A stretch of DNA of 64,000 nt from DASPGQ01 sp035457705 (GTDB lineage: Bacteria > Acidobacteriota > Vicinamibacteria > Marinacidobacterales > SMYC01): contig DATIBD010000039.1 of the NCBI GenBank assembly GCA_035457705.1, positions 434,001 through 498,000 on the forward strand. Direction: 5' to 3'. Positions 19,283 through 28,945 of this stretch are shown in pieces. Below the pieces are notes generated by a model. The model worked only from the letters and a program-made list of their open reading frames with translations, did no database searches and was not told where the DNA came from. Positions within the stretch are counted from its first letter, which is position 1; each line of letters opens with the position of its first letter. A program made the translations under genes and the position numbers.

Positions 19283-19318
19283 GCCGTGACGGGGGTCGAT
19301 CACAGGTCCCGCCACGGC
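19283..19318. terminator. Inverted repeat between convergent genes
   Basis: GCCGTGACGGG (19283-19293) pairs with CCCGCCACGGC (19308-19318) with one mismatch. It lies between the convergent porin and PilX-like genes. No U-tract on either side, so it may act as a factor-dependent or weak bidirectional terminator. The rest of 19072-19340 shows no gene. Confidence 0.35.
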
Positions 19319-19340
19319 ACTGAACAACTTTAGTGTGCGC

Positions 19341-19856
19341 TCATCGACTCAGCTTGAGACCGAGCGTTTCCACTTGCCCACTCGGAAGACGCGCAACCAC
19401 AGCTTCGAGCCGGATGGGACGAAGCGACGGCCGCCGCTGTACAAAGACCTCCACGAGGTAGATCTCGAGCTTCCGGTACCGGTACACGATACGCCCCTCG
19501 GCATCGACCCCGGTGGCGGTCAAATCCGCTTGCGCCGCCGCCGCGCCTTCGAGGATACGCCCATCGACGGTCAACACGACATCGGCATCTCGGGAGACAC
19601 GGACGTCGATATCGAGAGCCCTCACCCGAAATCGGCTCTCTTCGTCCGGCGCGACAGTTATCTCCGCGGCAACCAGGCGGTTGATCGCTTCCTCGAATCC
19701 GGCGCGTGCGGCGAACTCCTGCTCCAGCATGTCGCGCCAGTCGACCGCTTGCCGCTGCCACCGCACGGCCAGAGTCGCTAGGACGAGCGTAGGAGGCAGC
19801 ACGACGGTGATCGCCAGAAGCACGACGACCAGAGCAACGCCGTTGTCCCGCCTCAT
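19341..19856 (-). CDS. PilX-like pseudopilin/pilus-assembly protein
   Basis: A 171-residue protein with a short basic leader, then one N-terminal hydrophobic helix (GVALVVVLLAITVVLPPTLVL), and a soluble domain. The Gly-Val-Ala-Leu-Val start of the helix is the pattern of PilX/GspK-type assembly proteins, although the usual Glu+5 is absent. ATG 19856 overlaps the stop of the upstream PilW-like gene (ATGA), so the pair is translationally coupled. It would be a minor component of a type IV pilus or type II secretion pseudopilus; no other pil or gsp genes are in the window. Confidence 0.65.
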   Translation of the reverse strand: MRRDNGVALVVVLLAITVVLPPTLVLATLAVRWQRQAVDWRDMLEQEFAARAGFEEAINRLVAAEITVAPDEESRFRVRALDIDVRVSRDADVVLTVDGRILEGAAAAQADLTATGVDAEGRIVYRYRKLEIYLVEVFVQRRPSLRPIRLEAVVARLPSGQVETLGLKLSR

Positions 19857-21682
19857 CGGCCCAGCGTCGTCTTCTTCCAAGCGTGGATCCGTATCGAGCC
19901 GCCCACGACGCCCCCGGCGACTCCCACGGCGTATCGCCCGCTCGGGCGATCGAGCTGGAACTTGAGGACCAGGTTTCTCTCCCGGGCGCCCATATAGAGC
20001 GAGCCGAGCGAATCGAACGCGATGAAATCGACCTGATTCGTGCGAAGGTAGGTCATCCGCTCGGGCAGCTCTTGCAGCGGGAACGGGAGCTCACGTGGCT
20101 CCACTCGGCCCTCCTCGAGTCGCACTTGCCACCGTCGAAGCGAGAAAATGACCCTGGGCCTCGTCACGACCGAGGAGCCTCGCAGGCGGATGCTTTCGAG
20201 CTCGACCACGATGAAATCATTCGTCGAGTCTCGAACGAGAGCGAACAGATTTCCCCCCACGGGGTCACAGGAGAGAGACAGCGCTTTCCCGGGAAGCTTC
20301 CCGACCTCCACCGGGCCGACAGGCGAGAGGGTTTCGTCGAATGCGACCTTCCAGATCGAGCCGCCGTCCTCACCATTGACGAGAACGTACAGGTGTCCGT
20401 CCGAGCCTTCCGCGAGGCCCGCCGGCGTCCCAGGGAGCGAGAAGAGGCGCTCCGGGGCTCGAGGCTCGCCCGTTTCGTCGAACATGAACCGAAAGATCGC
20501 CCCTTTTTCGTGAGCGGCAACGTAGAGCCCCCCGTCTGGTCCGAAGGCAATTCCTCCCGCCTGCGCCACGGCTTCGGTTCCTTCGAAGGTCGATTCTTCC
20601 GAGCCATCGAGTGTCAGACGGGCGAGGTGGCCGACCCGAAGCCCCGAAGCCGCCACGAAGAGCGAACCTGCGAGGGGACCCGATTCCGGACCGAAGGTCA
20701 GCGCAACCGGGTTACGAACGTCCTCGAGCCAGACCACGTTTTCGGTTTGGGCTGCCATAAGCCCTTGCTCGATGGGGAACGTGTAAAGATAAGCGGGGTC
20801 CTGATACGGTCGAGTGCCCGACGATAGGACAACGCCCCAGTCCGCGCCGGTCCGTGACGCGACCCCCGCAGGCCTTTCGATGGGATAAAAGACGCGAGAG
20901 AGACGAAAGCCCGAAAGCGCGCTCTCGAAATCCACGGTGCCCGACCTCGGGGCCAATGCCACCGCGGTCCGCAAGGTCGAGACGCCGTCCCGAAGTTCGA
21001 TCTTCACGGCCGCGAGCTTCTGGGCCTGTGTCGGTCTGGAGAATGCCAGGCTTTCTCCCTCGGAGTCGAGGTATTCGACCGCAAGCGACTTGGCATCTTG
21101 TAGGAGAACGCGTCTCGCTACCCCGACAACCTCCTTGATGAGATTGCCGTCCTCGATGAAGTAATGCACCTCCCTGAGGCCCATCGCTCGCGCGCCGTCT
21201 TCCGGACGAAACGCCGCTCGGAACGATCCATCCACCGTTTCGATCGAGCGAAAACCTAGCGAGCTCTCTGCGCTGGCCACTACGACGGCGCGCTCGGCCT
21301 GTCCACGTGAGCTCGCGACCAACACCCGCTTGCCGAGGGGGAATTCCTCGACCTCCCAGGCGACGACTCGGTCCGTGGGCGAGCGCAACTCCGTGCGAAG
21401 GGCGATGGCCGCGAGATCGGGGTTCGACCTCACCGTGAGCGTCTCACTCGATGCGGGCACGACGGCGAGAACGTCCTCTCCGAGCCCCTGTCCTGCGTTC
21501 GACAGCTCGTAGGTGATGTCATCGAACGCTAACGCCGCCGCGCTCGATTTCGCCGCGCGATCGCTCTCAGTTCGGTAGACGATCCGCATCTGGCGCATCG
21601 TCTGAGCGAGCAAGCCCATCACCACCAGCGTGATGGTAAGGGCGATCAGCGCTTCCAGGAGGCTGAAGCCACGCTCCTGCAC
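19853..21682 (-). CDS. PilW-like prepilin with embedded beta-propeller
   Basis: A 609-residue protein with a class III prepilin signal: short leader MQERG, then FSLLEALIALTITLVVMGLL with Glu at +5 after the cleavage Gly. A PilW-like region follows to about residue 270. The next 300 residues look like an NHL/SMP-30-type beta-propeller: repeated blocks such as ALTFGPESG, GIAFGPDGGLYVAA, GLAEGSDGHLYVLV and FIAFDSLGSLYMGA. PilW proteins are usually 200-350 residues, so the propeller is an added module, perhaps for binding at a pilus tip. Upstream gene ends 73 bases away. Confidence 0.78.
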   Translation of the reverse strand: MQERGFSLLEALIALTITLVVMGLLAQTMRQMRIVYRTESDRAAKSSAAALAFDDITYELSNAGQGLGEDVLAVVPASSETLTVRSNPDLAAIALRTELRSPTDRVVAWEVEEFPLGKRVLVASSRGQAERAVVVASAESSLGFRSIETVDGSFRAAFRPEDGARAMGLREVHYFIEDGNLIKEVVGVARRVLLQDAKSLAVEYLDSEGESLAFSRPTQAQKLAAVKIELRDGVSTLRTAVALAPRSGTVDFESALSGFRLSRVFYPIERPAGVASRTGADWGVVLSSGTRPYQDPAYLYTFPIEQGLMAAQTENVVWLEDVRNPVALTFGPESGPLAGSLFVAASGLRVGHLARLTLDGSEESTFEGTEAVAQAGGIAFGPDGGLYVAAHEKGAIFRFMFDETGEPRAPERLFSLPGTPAGLAEGSDGHLYVLVNGEDGGSIWKVAFDETLSPVGPVEVGKLPGKALSLSCDPVGGNLFALVRDSTNDFIVVELESIRLRGSSVVTRPRVIFSLRRWQVRLEEGRVEPRELPFPLQELPERMTYLRTNQVDFIAFDSLGSLYMGARERNLVLKFQLDRPSGRYAVGVAGGVVGGSIRIHAWKKTTLGR

Positions 21683-21755
21683 GCCCCTATGGTCGCAGAG
21701 GCGCTACCACGAAGCGAGCACGACCACCGACCGACCGCCGCTCCGCCGCCGAAAC

Positions 21756-23114
21756 TTACTCAGCGGAGCGGCTCATCCCCCGCCGCTTGACACGCAGGCG
21801 AATCGCCGTGTCACCGGAGGACGGCTCATTCTTCAGAATCCTCTCGAAGTCGGGCATGAAGGAAGACTTGCGGTAATGCCGGCTCCTCACCTCCTCGACG
21901 AGAGCAACCCAGCCGGGAGTGAGGCCGGCTTTCTCGTAGCAGAGCTTCGCCTTTTTGAGGTGAGACAGCGCAAGTGGATAGTACTTGCTGTTCCTCTCGC
22001 CGACGATCCGCATGGCCAAAGCGGCATAGAGTCTGGCGGAGACCCCGGCATGGTCGCGCTGCAACCGCTCGGCGGCTTTGCGAAGAACCTTCGGACGCAC
22101 CTCGCGGAGAGCATCCTCGGTCACTCCGGTGACGTGCTCGATCAACCGTTCCGTTTCCCGCGTCTCGAGATAGAGCTCGACCGACGAAGTGAGGTCACCC
22201 CGTCGCGCTCTGCCCATGGCGCGTTCATGCCATTCACGCCTTTCGGCGTCGGGGACGTAGCGCATGAGCTCGCCGTAGGTGAACGAGTGCGGCCTGACCT
22301 CGAAATCCCGCCAGGCTCGCGCCAGCGCCTCTTCGGGATGCCCGAGCACCATGAGAAGTGCCCTTTCTCGGTCCTTGAGATCGTAGACCGAGACGTCGTG
22401 TCGAGACGACGTGAGCTCGATCTGAAGTCCTCGCTGGACCCAGAGAAGCGCCTGCCTGGTATCACCGTGAACCTCGAACATGTTCGAGATCGCCAGGCAG
22501 TCCTTGCCCCGCGCACCGGTCTCCTTGCAGAGCCTGATGTACGAGAACGCATCGTTCTGGGCCTGGTAACAGGCGCGAAGCACTCCGGCCCATTTGCGAT
22601 AGGATGCCTCCCTGCCGATCTTCCCCATCCTGCGCCCGGCCTCCTTCGAGGCCTCTTCGAACCTCGCTCGGCTCAGCCGGACGAAAGCGGCGAGACCTTT
22701 TTCGTCGAGCACTCCGACGATGTCATCGTCGAGATCCGAGGTGTAGCCAAACTCATCGGTGTCGATCCACCGAACGAGGATCCTGGCAGTCTCCTCCGGC
22801 GGACGACTACCAGACTGACGCGCGAGCACCCACCGGCAGCAGAGGCGCTGCATGAAATCACCGAAGCTGCCGCCCGAATCATCGACCTCTTCGGCTTTCG
22901 CGTAGCAACCCACCAACAACGCTTCGTAGAGATTTGCGGCGCGCTCCGGCTCACTAGAAACGAGAGGATCGATCTGGCCCGCTAGCCGTTCGAGGCCCTT
23001 CACGAAGGCGAAGCTTTCACCTTGACGAACGAACCGTCCGGGACGAAGGGCCGGTTCCATCGCCCGCTCGACCGGGTCGAGCGGCGCACACCATCGTCCT
23101 CCCGTCCCCCCCAT
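21756..23114 (-). CDS. Helical-repeat protein resembling DUF6880
   Basis: A 452-residue, apparently cytosolic, mostly alpha-helical protein without signal peptide or TM segments. The N-terminal part resembles my recollection of the DUF6880 family: FVRQGESFAFVKGLERL, a VDDSGG segment near residue 80, and a following LARILV-type helix. The rest is TPR-like. Function unknown. The ATG at 23114 is preceded only by G-rich sequence; Met19 is an alternative. Sits between the PilW-like gene and the macrodomain gene on the same strand, 73 and 174 bases apart, so operon membership is uncertain. Confidence 0.6.
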   Translation of the reverse strand: MGGTGGRWCAPLDPVERAMEPALRPGRFVRQGESFAFVKGLERLAGQIDPLVSSEPERAANLYEALLVGCYAKAEEVDDSGGSFGDFMQRLCCRWVLARQSGSRPPEETARILVRWIDTDEFGYTSDLDDDIVGVLDEKGLAAFVRLSRARFEEASKEAGRRMGKIGREASYRKWAGVLRACYQAQNDAFSYIRLCKETGARGKDCLAISNMFEVHGDTRQALLWVQRGLQIELTSSRHDVSVYDLKDRERALLMVLGHPEEALARAWRDFEVRPHSFTYGELMRYVPDAERREWHERAMGRARRGDLTSSVELYLETRETERLIEHVTGVTEDALREVRPKVLRKAAERLQRDHAGVSARLYAALAMRIVGERNSKYYPLALSHLKKAKLCYEKAGLTPGWVALVEEVRSRHYRKSSFMPDFERILKNEPSSGDTAIRLRVKRRGMSRSAE

Positions 23115-23288
23115 CTTGTCCGTCCCCGGCGGGCAACTCTATCAGAATGCGGCCTCCGAACGAAATCCGATGTGGAAGATCCCGGCGCGGCGGTGCGAAC
23201 GGTGGGAAAGCGCTCCGCTTGCGGCTCGCTCAATCCTTGCCGAAGGACTTTTTTTTCACGACAAGAGAGACTTCGCTCGGGGCTGACT

Positions 23289-23819
23289 TCAGCCCAGCTC
23301 ATTTCGCGCGATCTGCTCGTAGAGAATGCGGTCGCTGTCGGAAAAACAGCAGAACACGACCTTTCGGGGAAGAGCGTTGGTCTCGAGCCAGTTTCTCACC
23401 GCTGACTGCGCGATGGGTGCCGCCCTCTCGATGGGAAAACCGTAGGCTCCCGTGGAAATCGAGGGAAATGCGATCGAATCGATACTCTTGTCGCGAGCGA
23501 GTCTGAGGCTCTGCTCGTAGCAGCTCGCGAGAAGCTCTGGCTCACGATTGTTTCCGCCACGCCAAACCGGACCGACGGCGTGAATGACGTACTTCGCCCG
23601 AAGGCCGTAACCCCCGGTAATCTTTGCCTCTCCTGTCTTGGCGCCACCGAGCGCTCGACACTCTTCGCGGAGCTGCGGCCCCGCCGCGCGATGGATGGCG
23701 CCGTCGACGCCTCCCCCGCCGAGGAGCGTCTGGTTGGCCGCGTTCACGATCGCGCCGACCCCGAGTGCCGTGATGTCGCCGCTTACAATCTCCACCCGCC
23801 CCTCAAGGTACGTCACCAT
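23289..23819 (-). CDS. Macrodomain protein (ADP-ribose / O-acetyl-ADP-ribose hydrolase type)
   Basis: A 176-residue stand-alone macrodomain. It has the diagnostic VSGDIT, IVNAANQTLLGGGGVDGAIH and PSISTGAYGFP loops that bind ADP-ribose and its phosphates, as in E. coli YmdB and MacroD-type deacetylases. The expected reaction is removal of ADP-ribose or O-acetyl-ADP-ribose esters. The ATG at 23819 is chosen because it begins the fold (MVTYLEGRVEIVSGD); the open frame upstream has no family similarity. Divergent from the FrzS/AglZ-like gene across a 283-base gap. Confidence 0.92.
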   Translation of the reverse strand: MVTYLEGRVEIVSGDITALGVGAIVNAANQTLLGGGGVDGAIHRAAGPQLREECRALGGAKTGEAKITGGYGLRAKYVIHAVGPVWRGGNNREPELLASCYEQSLRLARDKSIDSIAFPSISTGAYGFPIERAAPIAQSAVRNWLETNALPRKVVFCCFSDSDRILYEQIARNELG

Positions 23820-24102
23820 GGTTGTTCTCCCGTGCCGTCGCTGGAACAACAGGCAGGTTGGGGTCGAGTTGCTGGTCCGCCGCCGCTCGCTGTAATCGAA
23901 AGGTGACGCCCCGACCCTGCCAAGCTGTTCCATCTTCCGAATTCGAGGACACATTGTACCGGTTGCTGCAGACCGCCGAGCTTCGTTCGAGCCAAGAACG
24001 CCACCGCTGTGGCTCATCCCTTTGGCCCAGGAGTTTGTTATCCTATTTTCGAGCCCAAACACAAGAACGTCCGCAAGCAGCTCGACTGCCCCCGAGCGAG
24101 GT

Positions 24103-27100
24103 ATGTCCGAACGTTACATCCTAATCATCGACGATGACGAGGCTTTCGGTAGACGGCTGAGAGCCATCGTCGAGCCCGGAGGCTACCAGCTCGTCCCCGT
24201 GCGAACCGAGGGCGAGGTCCTCGACCAATTGGCTCGACTCTCGCCCGAAGCCGTCTTCATCGCAGTGGACCTCCCCGGCAAGGAAGGCTTTGCCTGGTTC
24301 AGCAAAGTCAAGAAACTGCGGCGCATGGTCCCGGTGTTCTTGACCACCACGACCGTACCTCGAGCCGAGCTCAAACTCCACGAGAAGCTCAAGGTCCATG
24401 CCGATGCCTACTGGGACAAGCGAGCCGTCGACGACAACGAGATTTCGACCGCCCTCGCAAACAAGATCGGCCTCGCTGTCAACGAGCGCCTCGAAACGCT
24501 GGCTCCCGTTCCCCAGACTCCGTTCCCCCAGGGTACCGCGACCGAGCCGTGGCTAGCCGAGCTGCTCGATGCCGAGACCGCTTCCATACTCGAAGAGATC
24601 GACGAGTACGGCTCGCTCGATGCGGTCTCGACGGGACCAGAAACATCGGGAGCCCGTCCATCCGCGCAACGGGTGGCGGAGCTCGAAGACACGAACCGTC
24701 AGCTTCGTCTCGAGCTGGACCAGGCGCGGCGCGATGCACGCAGTTCTCCATTCTCGAGCGACTTCTCCCGGCTCCGCGAGAGCGCGTCACAAAAAGATCG
24801 GAAAATCCGAAGCTTGGAAGGGACCCTCTTGCGGCGCGAGGCGCAGATGACGGTCGTGAAGAGCAAGCTCACGGACCTCGCACGCCGCCTTCTCGACAGC
24901 CAACGCTCGGGAGAGGCCGCTAGCCGTCAAAGGGCGGAGCTCGAGGAAAGCCTGGACGCGATCCGCACCCGATTGAAGAGACTCGAGGCCACCCATCGGG
25001 AACAAAAGCAGCGGGACGAACAGGCCTTGTTCGGTCTCAAGGAGCAGCTTGCTGCCGAGCGAGCGGCTTCGGCTGCTGCGAGGGCAGAAACCGAGACTGA
25101 GCTCACCCGTCTCAGAGAGACCCATGACGAAGCGTTGAAGGCTGCGGATTCGCAGTATAGGGCGCGCGAGACCGAGCTCAACGCGCAGCATCTCGCGAGC
25201 AAGCTTCGACAGGTGGACGAGCTCGAATCGAAGTATGCCGCGAGACTCAGGGAGGCCCAGGCTGCCGTCCAGCGCGCGATCGAGACGGCCCGGGACGAGC
25301 GCAAGAAAGAGGTCGAGTCTCTCAACGCAAGGTATCGTGCCGCCTCGGAAAAGAGCGCCGCCGACGCGAGAGAGGCACTCGAGCAAGCGACGGCACAATG
25401 TGCGACCTTGCTCGACCGCGCCAACGAACAGAGACTCCAGGAACTGAAACGCGCCGACGAGAAGAGACTCGCCGATCTTACCCAAGCGCAGACCCGTCAC
25501 CAGAGCGAGCTCGACGGACTTTCCCGAGCCCACGCCAGCGCGAAACAGCAGTTGGAACAGCAGCTACACTCTGCCCGACAAGCGAGCGAGAAGTCGACGG
25601 CCGAGCTCAATGCCAAGCTACAGGAGCTCGAGGGCCGACTCACAGAAGAGCGAGCTCGCCACGACGAGACTCGGGAACGCTATGAACGCGAGGCCGCCGC
25701 TCTGCAAGTCGACCACAGCAAACACCGGGAGCAGGCCGAGCAGGACCAGTTCTCCGCTCTCGCCGGTCTTTCGAAGAAGTTCCGAGAAGACCGTGCCCGT
25801 CTCCTCGAGGCGGAGCGGCTGAGGTTCGAGGAGCGCGCCGCGAGACTGAAGCACGAGCTGGATGAACGGGTCGAGACCCTCGTCGCGCGTCACCAGGAGC
25901 AGATGTCACTTCTCCAGGCGGCTCACGAGAACGAAGCCCGTCTCATGGTGAACGACCAGGAACAACTCACGCGTGAGGCAGTCGACAAGACCCGAGCCGA
26001 TCTCCAGAAAGACCTGGATGCCGCCGCCAGGCAGCACGCCGACGAGATCGCCGCGCTCCGCAAGGAGCACGAGAGCGAGACCTCCTCTCTTCGAGCGGCT
26101 CATATCGAAGCGCTGCGCCGCCGCGATCGTGAAAGCCAGGATGTTCTGATTCAGGCGCTCGACAAGGCCAGAGAGGAGTCTACCCAGCGGATTGCCGAGG
26201 CCCATCGTGAAGCCAACGAAGCTCTAACGGCCCTTCGTCAACAGCACGAAAAGCAGATTGCGGCCCTCGAGAACGCCCATCGACAGGCCTCGAGCAAACG
26301 AGACCGCGGCGCGCGCGAAGCTCTCCGTGATGCCGAGCAACGTCGCGAAGATGCGATGCAAGAAGCCAGCCGCCTCCGGGCCGAGATAGACCAGGTCCAG
26401 ACCAAACATCGGTCGGCTCTATCCGAGAGCGACGACCAACGGCAGACGGCTCTTCGGGCGCTCCAGGAAGAGTCTGAACGGAAGCTTACCCGGATGGAGG
26501 AAGAGAAGAACTTTCTCGGGGTCTCGATCGAGAAATTGAAGCAACAATCCCAGAAGGAGTTGGCCCGAGCCATCGGTGCAGTCGCCCACGAGAAGAAACT
26601 CCATCAGGCGACGCGCGACCGCTACGAGCGACGCATTGCCGAGCTTCAGCTCAACCACGACGAGAACGCCAAACAGATCGAACGCGACTGGATGCACAGG
26701 CTGGAAGAGCTGGAAACCAGCCTCGTCACCCGCAAGGAGCATGCGTCATCGAAGTCAGAGGCCGAGTGGAAGGCGAGACTCGACCGTGAGCGTATCCAGA
26801 ACGAGGAATCCGTGAAAGCCCTGACCAACGACTTCGCTATCGAGCTCGCGACCCTTCGCCGCCAGGTGGAACGATCGAAAGCCCTCGAGGAATCCTACAA
26901 AGCGTCCAATCACGACGTCACCAACCTGAGGAACAAGCTCACCACCGCCGGCGAACAGCTCACCGAAGCGAGGATGAGCCTCGCCGAGCGAGAGCACGAG
27001 CTAGAGGTCCACCGCAAGAAGCTGGCCGACACGACCGGCACCATCGACTCCCTGAAGGCGGTCATCGACGACTTCTCTCGCTCGGTCGAGGGAATCGATC

Positions 27101-27195
27101 GGGAGCGCAAAGAATCGGATGGGACGATCGATTCTCTCCGGGCGGTCATCGACGACTTCTACCGGAGCGTGAAGGCCTCGGGACCGACGAACTGA
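24103..27195 (+). CDS. FrzS/AglZ-like protein: receiver-like domain plus long coiled coil
   Basis: A 1030-residue protein. Residues 1-130 form a response-regulator-like fold (YILIIDDDEAF, VFIAVDLPGKEG, KLKVHADAYWDK); the AVDL and KVHADAY segments closely recall Myxococcus FrzS/AglZ, whose receivers are non-canonical. From about residue 200 to 1000 the chain is an almost unbroken Glu/Arg/Ala/Gln-rich coiled coil. It ends in two near-identical blocks (TIDSLKAVIDDFSRSV and TIDSLRAVIDDFYRSV). In Myxococcus such proteins localise to poles and direct pilus- or gliding-based motility. ATG 24103 has GAGCGAGG upstream and starts the receiver fold. Confidence 0.82.
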   Translation: MSERYILIIDDDEAFGRRLRAIVEPGGYQLVPVRTEGEVLDQLARLSPEAVFIAVDLPGKEGFAWFSKVKKLRRMVPVFLTTTTVPRAELKLHEKLKVHADAYWDKRAVDDNEISTALANKIGLAVNERLETLAPVPQTPFPQGTATEPWLAELLDAETASILEEIDEYGSLDAVSTGPETSGARPSAQRVAELEDTNRQLRLELDQARRDARSSPFSSDFSRLRESASQKDRKIRSLEGTLLRREAQMTVVKSKLTDLARRLLDSQRSGEAASRQRAELEESLDAIRTRLKRLEATHREQKQRDEQALFGLKEQLAAERAASAAARAETETELTRLRETHDEALKAADSQYRARETELNAQHLASKLRQVDELESKYAARLREAQAAVQRAIETARDERKKEVESLNARYRAASEKSAADAREALEQATAQCATLLDRANEQRLQELKRADEKRLADLTQAQTRHQSELDGLSRAHASAKQQLEQQLHSARQASEKSTAELNAKLQELEGRLTEERARHDETRERYEREAAALQVDHSKHREQAEQDQFSALAGLSKKFREDRARLLEAERLRFEERAARLKHELDERVETLVARHQEQMSLLQAAHENEARLMVNDQEQLTREAVDKTRADLQKDLDAAARQHADEIAALRKEHESETSSLRAAHIEALRRRDRESQDVLIQALDKAREESTQRIAEAHREANEALTALRQQHEKQIAALENAHRQASSKRDRGAREALRDAEQRREDAMQEASRLRAEIDQVQTKHRSALSESDDQRQTALRALQEESERKLTRMEEEKNFLGVSIEKLKQQSQKELARAIGAVAHEKKLHQATRDRYERRIAELQLNHDENAKQIERDWMHRLEELETSLVTRKEHASSKSEAEWKARLDRERIQNEESVKALTNDFAIELATLRRQVERSKALEESYKASNHDVTNLRNKLTTAGEQLTEARMSLAEREHELEVHRKKLADTTGTIDSLKAVIDDFSRSVEGIDRERKESDGTIDSLRAVIDDFYRSVKASGPTN

Positions 27196-27253
27196 GCGGG
27201 CGGAGGCTAGCGTCGGTAGACGGCGATGAGCTCGTTCAGGCGCATTCGGGCGC

Positions 27254-28864
27254 TCAGAGCTGGGCGAAGAAATCGTTCCCCTTGTCATCGACCACGATGA
27301 AGGCGGGAAAGTTCTCGACCTGTATGCGCCAGATAGCTTCCATTCCCAACTCCTCGAGCTCGACGACCTCGACTTTCCTGATCGACTCGACCGCCAGAAT
27401 CGCTGCGGGTCCACCAATGGAGCCGAGATAGAAGCCGCCGTGCTTCCTGCAGGAGTCCGTCACGCTCCGGGAACGGTTGCCTTTTGCGAGCGTCACGTAG
27501 CTGCCGCCGTACTCCATGAACAAGTCCACGTACGAGTCCATGCGTCCGGCGGTCGTAGGGCCGAAGGATCCCGACGCGTAGCCCGCCGGAGTCTTGGCCG
27601 GACCCGCGTAGTAAATGATGTGGTCCTTGAAATACTCGGGGAGCTCACCCCCTTGGTCGAGTCGCTCCCTGAGCCGGGCGTGAGCGATATCTCGTGCCAC
27701 GATGATCGGGCCGGTGAGCGAGAGTCTCGTCTTGACGGGATAGCGCGATAGCATCGCCCGGATATTCGACATACCACGGTTCAGGTCTAGGGCGACGACC
27801 TCGGTGGATAGCTCTTCTGCCACCACGTCGGGCATGAACCGAGCCGGATTCCTCTCGAGTTTCTCGAGAAAGATGCCCTCGCTCGTGATCTTGGCGAGCG
27901 CCTGTCGGTCCGCCGAGCACGACACGCCGATCCCAACGGGAAGCGAGGCGCCGTGGCGCGGAAGGCGGATGACCCGCACATCGTGGCAGAAGTATTTCCC
28001 GCCGAACTGAGCTCCTATTCCGAGCCGGCGGGAGCGGGCCAGAATCTCCTCCTCGAGCCCGAGGTCGCGGAATGCTCGCCCATACTCGTTGCCGCTCGTG
28101 GGAAGCGAGTCGAGGTAACGGCAGCTCGCGAGCTTGACGGCCTTGAGGTTCAGCTCGGCGGACGTCCCCCCAATCACGACCGCGAGGTGATAAGGCGGGC
28201 AGGCAGCGGTCCCAAGAGATTTCATCTTCTGCTCGATGAAATCGACGAGCGTGTCCGGACCCAAGATCGCCCGTGTCTCCTGATAGAGGAAGCTCTTGTT
28301 GGCCGAGCCTCCGCCCTTGGTGATGAACAGGAAATGGTACTCATCACCATCGTCGGAGTTGATCTCGATCTGTGCGGGAAGATTCGTACGGGTGTTCCTC
28401 TCCTCGAACATGGACAAAGGAGCCATTTGCGAGTAACGGAGGTTGGTCTTCGTGTAGGTTTCATAAATACCGCGCGAAAGCGCTTCCGCGTCTTTCCCCT
28501 CGGTCAGTACGTGCTGACCCTTGTGCCCGATCACGATGGCGGTGCCGGTGTCCTGGCAGGACGGAAGGATCATACCCGCAGCGACATTCGCGTTCTTCAG
28601 CATCTGGAGGGCGACGAAGCGATCGTTGTCACTCGAGTCCAGATCGTCGTAGATCGCTCGCACCTGCTCGAGGTGCGAGGCGCGAAACAAGTGTGAAATG
28701 TCACGAATCGCCTCGGCCGCGAGAACGCTGAGGCCCTCGGAAGTGACGGTCAGGATCCGCCGTTCGCCGAGACTGACCACGCCAACGTGGTCCGAGCTCA
28801 GCTTTCGATACGGCGCGTGGTCCTCGCCGAGCTCGAACAGTGGCTGATAGTGAAAATCCGACAT
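27254..28864 (-). CDS. Fumarate hydratase class I, iron-sulfur dependent
   Basis: A 536-residue single-chain class I fumarase (FumA/FumB-like) that interconverts fumarate and malate in the TCA cycle. Three Cys in the expected contexts hold the [4Fe-4S] cluster: Cys103 in PSCQDTGTA, Cys222 in AACPPYH and Cys316 in VSCSADRQ. The C-terminal beta domain (GPTTAGRMDSYVD) is complete. Convergent with the FrzS/AglZ-like gene, 58 bases apart. Oxygen-sensitive by family. No regulatory site identified. Confidence 0.95.
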   Translation of the reverse strand: MSDFHYQPLFELGEDHAPYRKLSSDHVGVVSLGERRILTVTSEGLSVLAAEAIRDISHLFRASHLEQVRAIYDDLDSSDNDRFVALQMLKNANVAAGMILPSCQDTGTAIVIGHKGQHVLTEGKDAEALSRGIYETYTKTNLRYSQMAPLSMFEERNTRTNLPAQIEINSDDGDEYHFLFITKGGGSANKSFLYQETRAILGPDTLVDFIEQKMKSLGTAACPPYHLAVVIGGTSAELNLKAVKLASCRYLDSLPTSGNEYGRAFRDLGLEEEILARSRRLGIGAQFGGKYFCHDVRVIRLPRHGASLPVGIGVSCSADRQALAKITSEGIFLEKLERNPARFMPDVVAEELSTEVVALDLNRGMSNIRAMLSRYPVKTRLSLTGPIIVARDIAHARLRERLDQGGELPEYFKDHIIYYAGPAKTPAGYASGSFGPTTAGRMDSYVDLFMEYGGSYVTLAKGNRSRSVTDSCRKHGGFYLGSIGGPAAILAVESIRKVEVVELEELGMEAIWRIQVENFPAFIVVDDKGNDFFAQL

Positions 28865-28908
28865 CCCCGTCTACTTTACCTCTTCGCGATCGGGGGTTCG
28901 AGCGCAAC

Positions 28909-28922
28909 TAGCAGGGTGATGA
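28909..28922 (+). repeat. TAGCAGGGTGATGA motif, copy 3
   Basis: Differs from the other two copies by one base (C to G at position 8) and is followed by AAAACC. It lies upstream of the fumarase gene rather than at a stop codon on the same strand. Confidence 0.4.
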
Positions 28923-28945
28923 AAACCACTCTAGAAAGGAGGTCG

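Noticed and set aside
23820..24062. 81-residue extension of the macrodomain protein
   Set aside because: No similarity or ribosome-binding support; the fold begins at ATG 23819 and the extension runs into the divergent promoter region.
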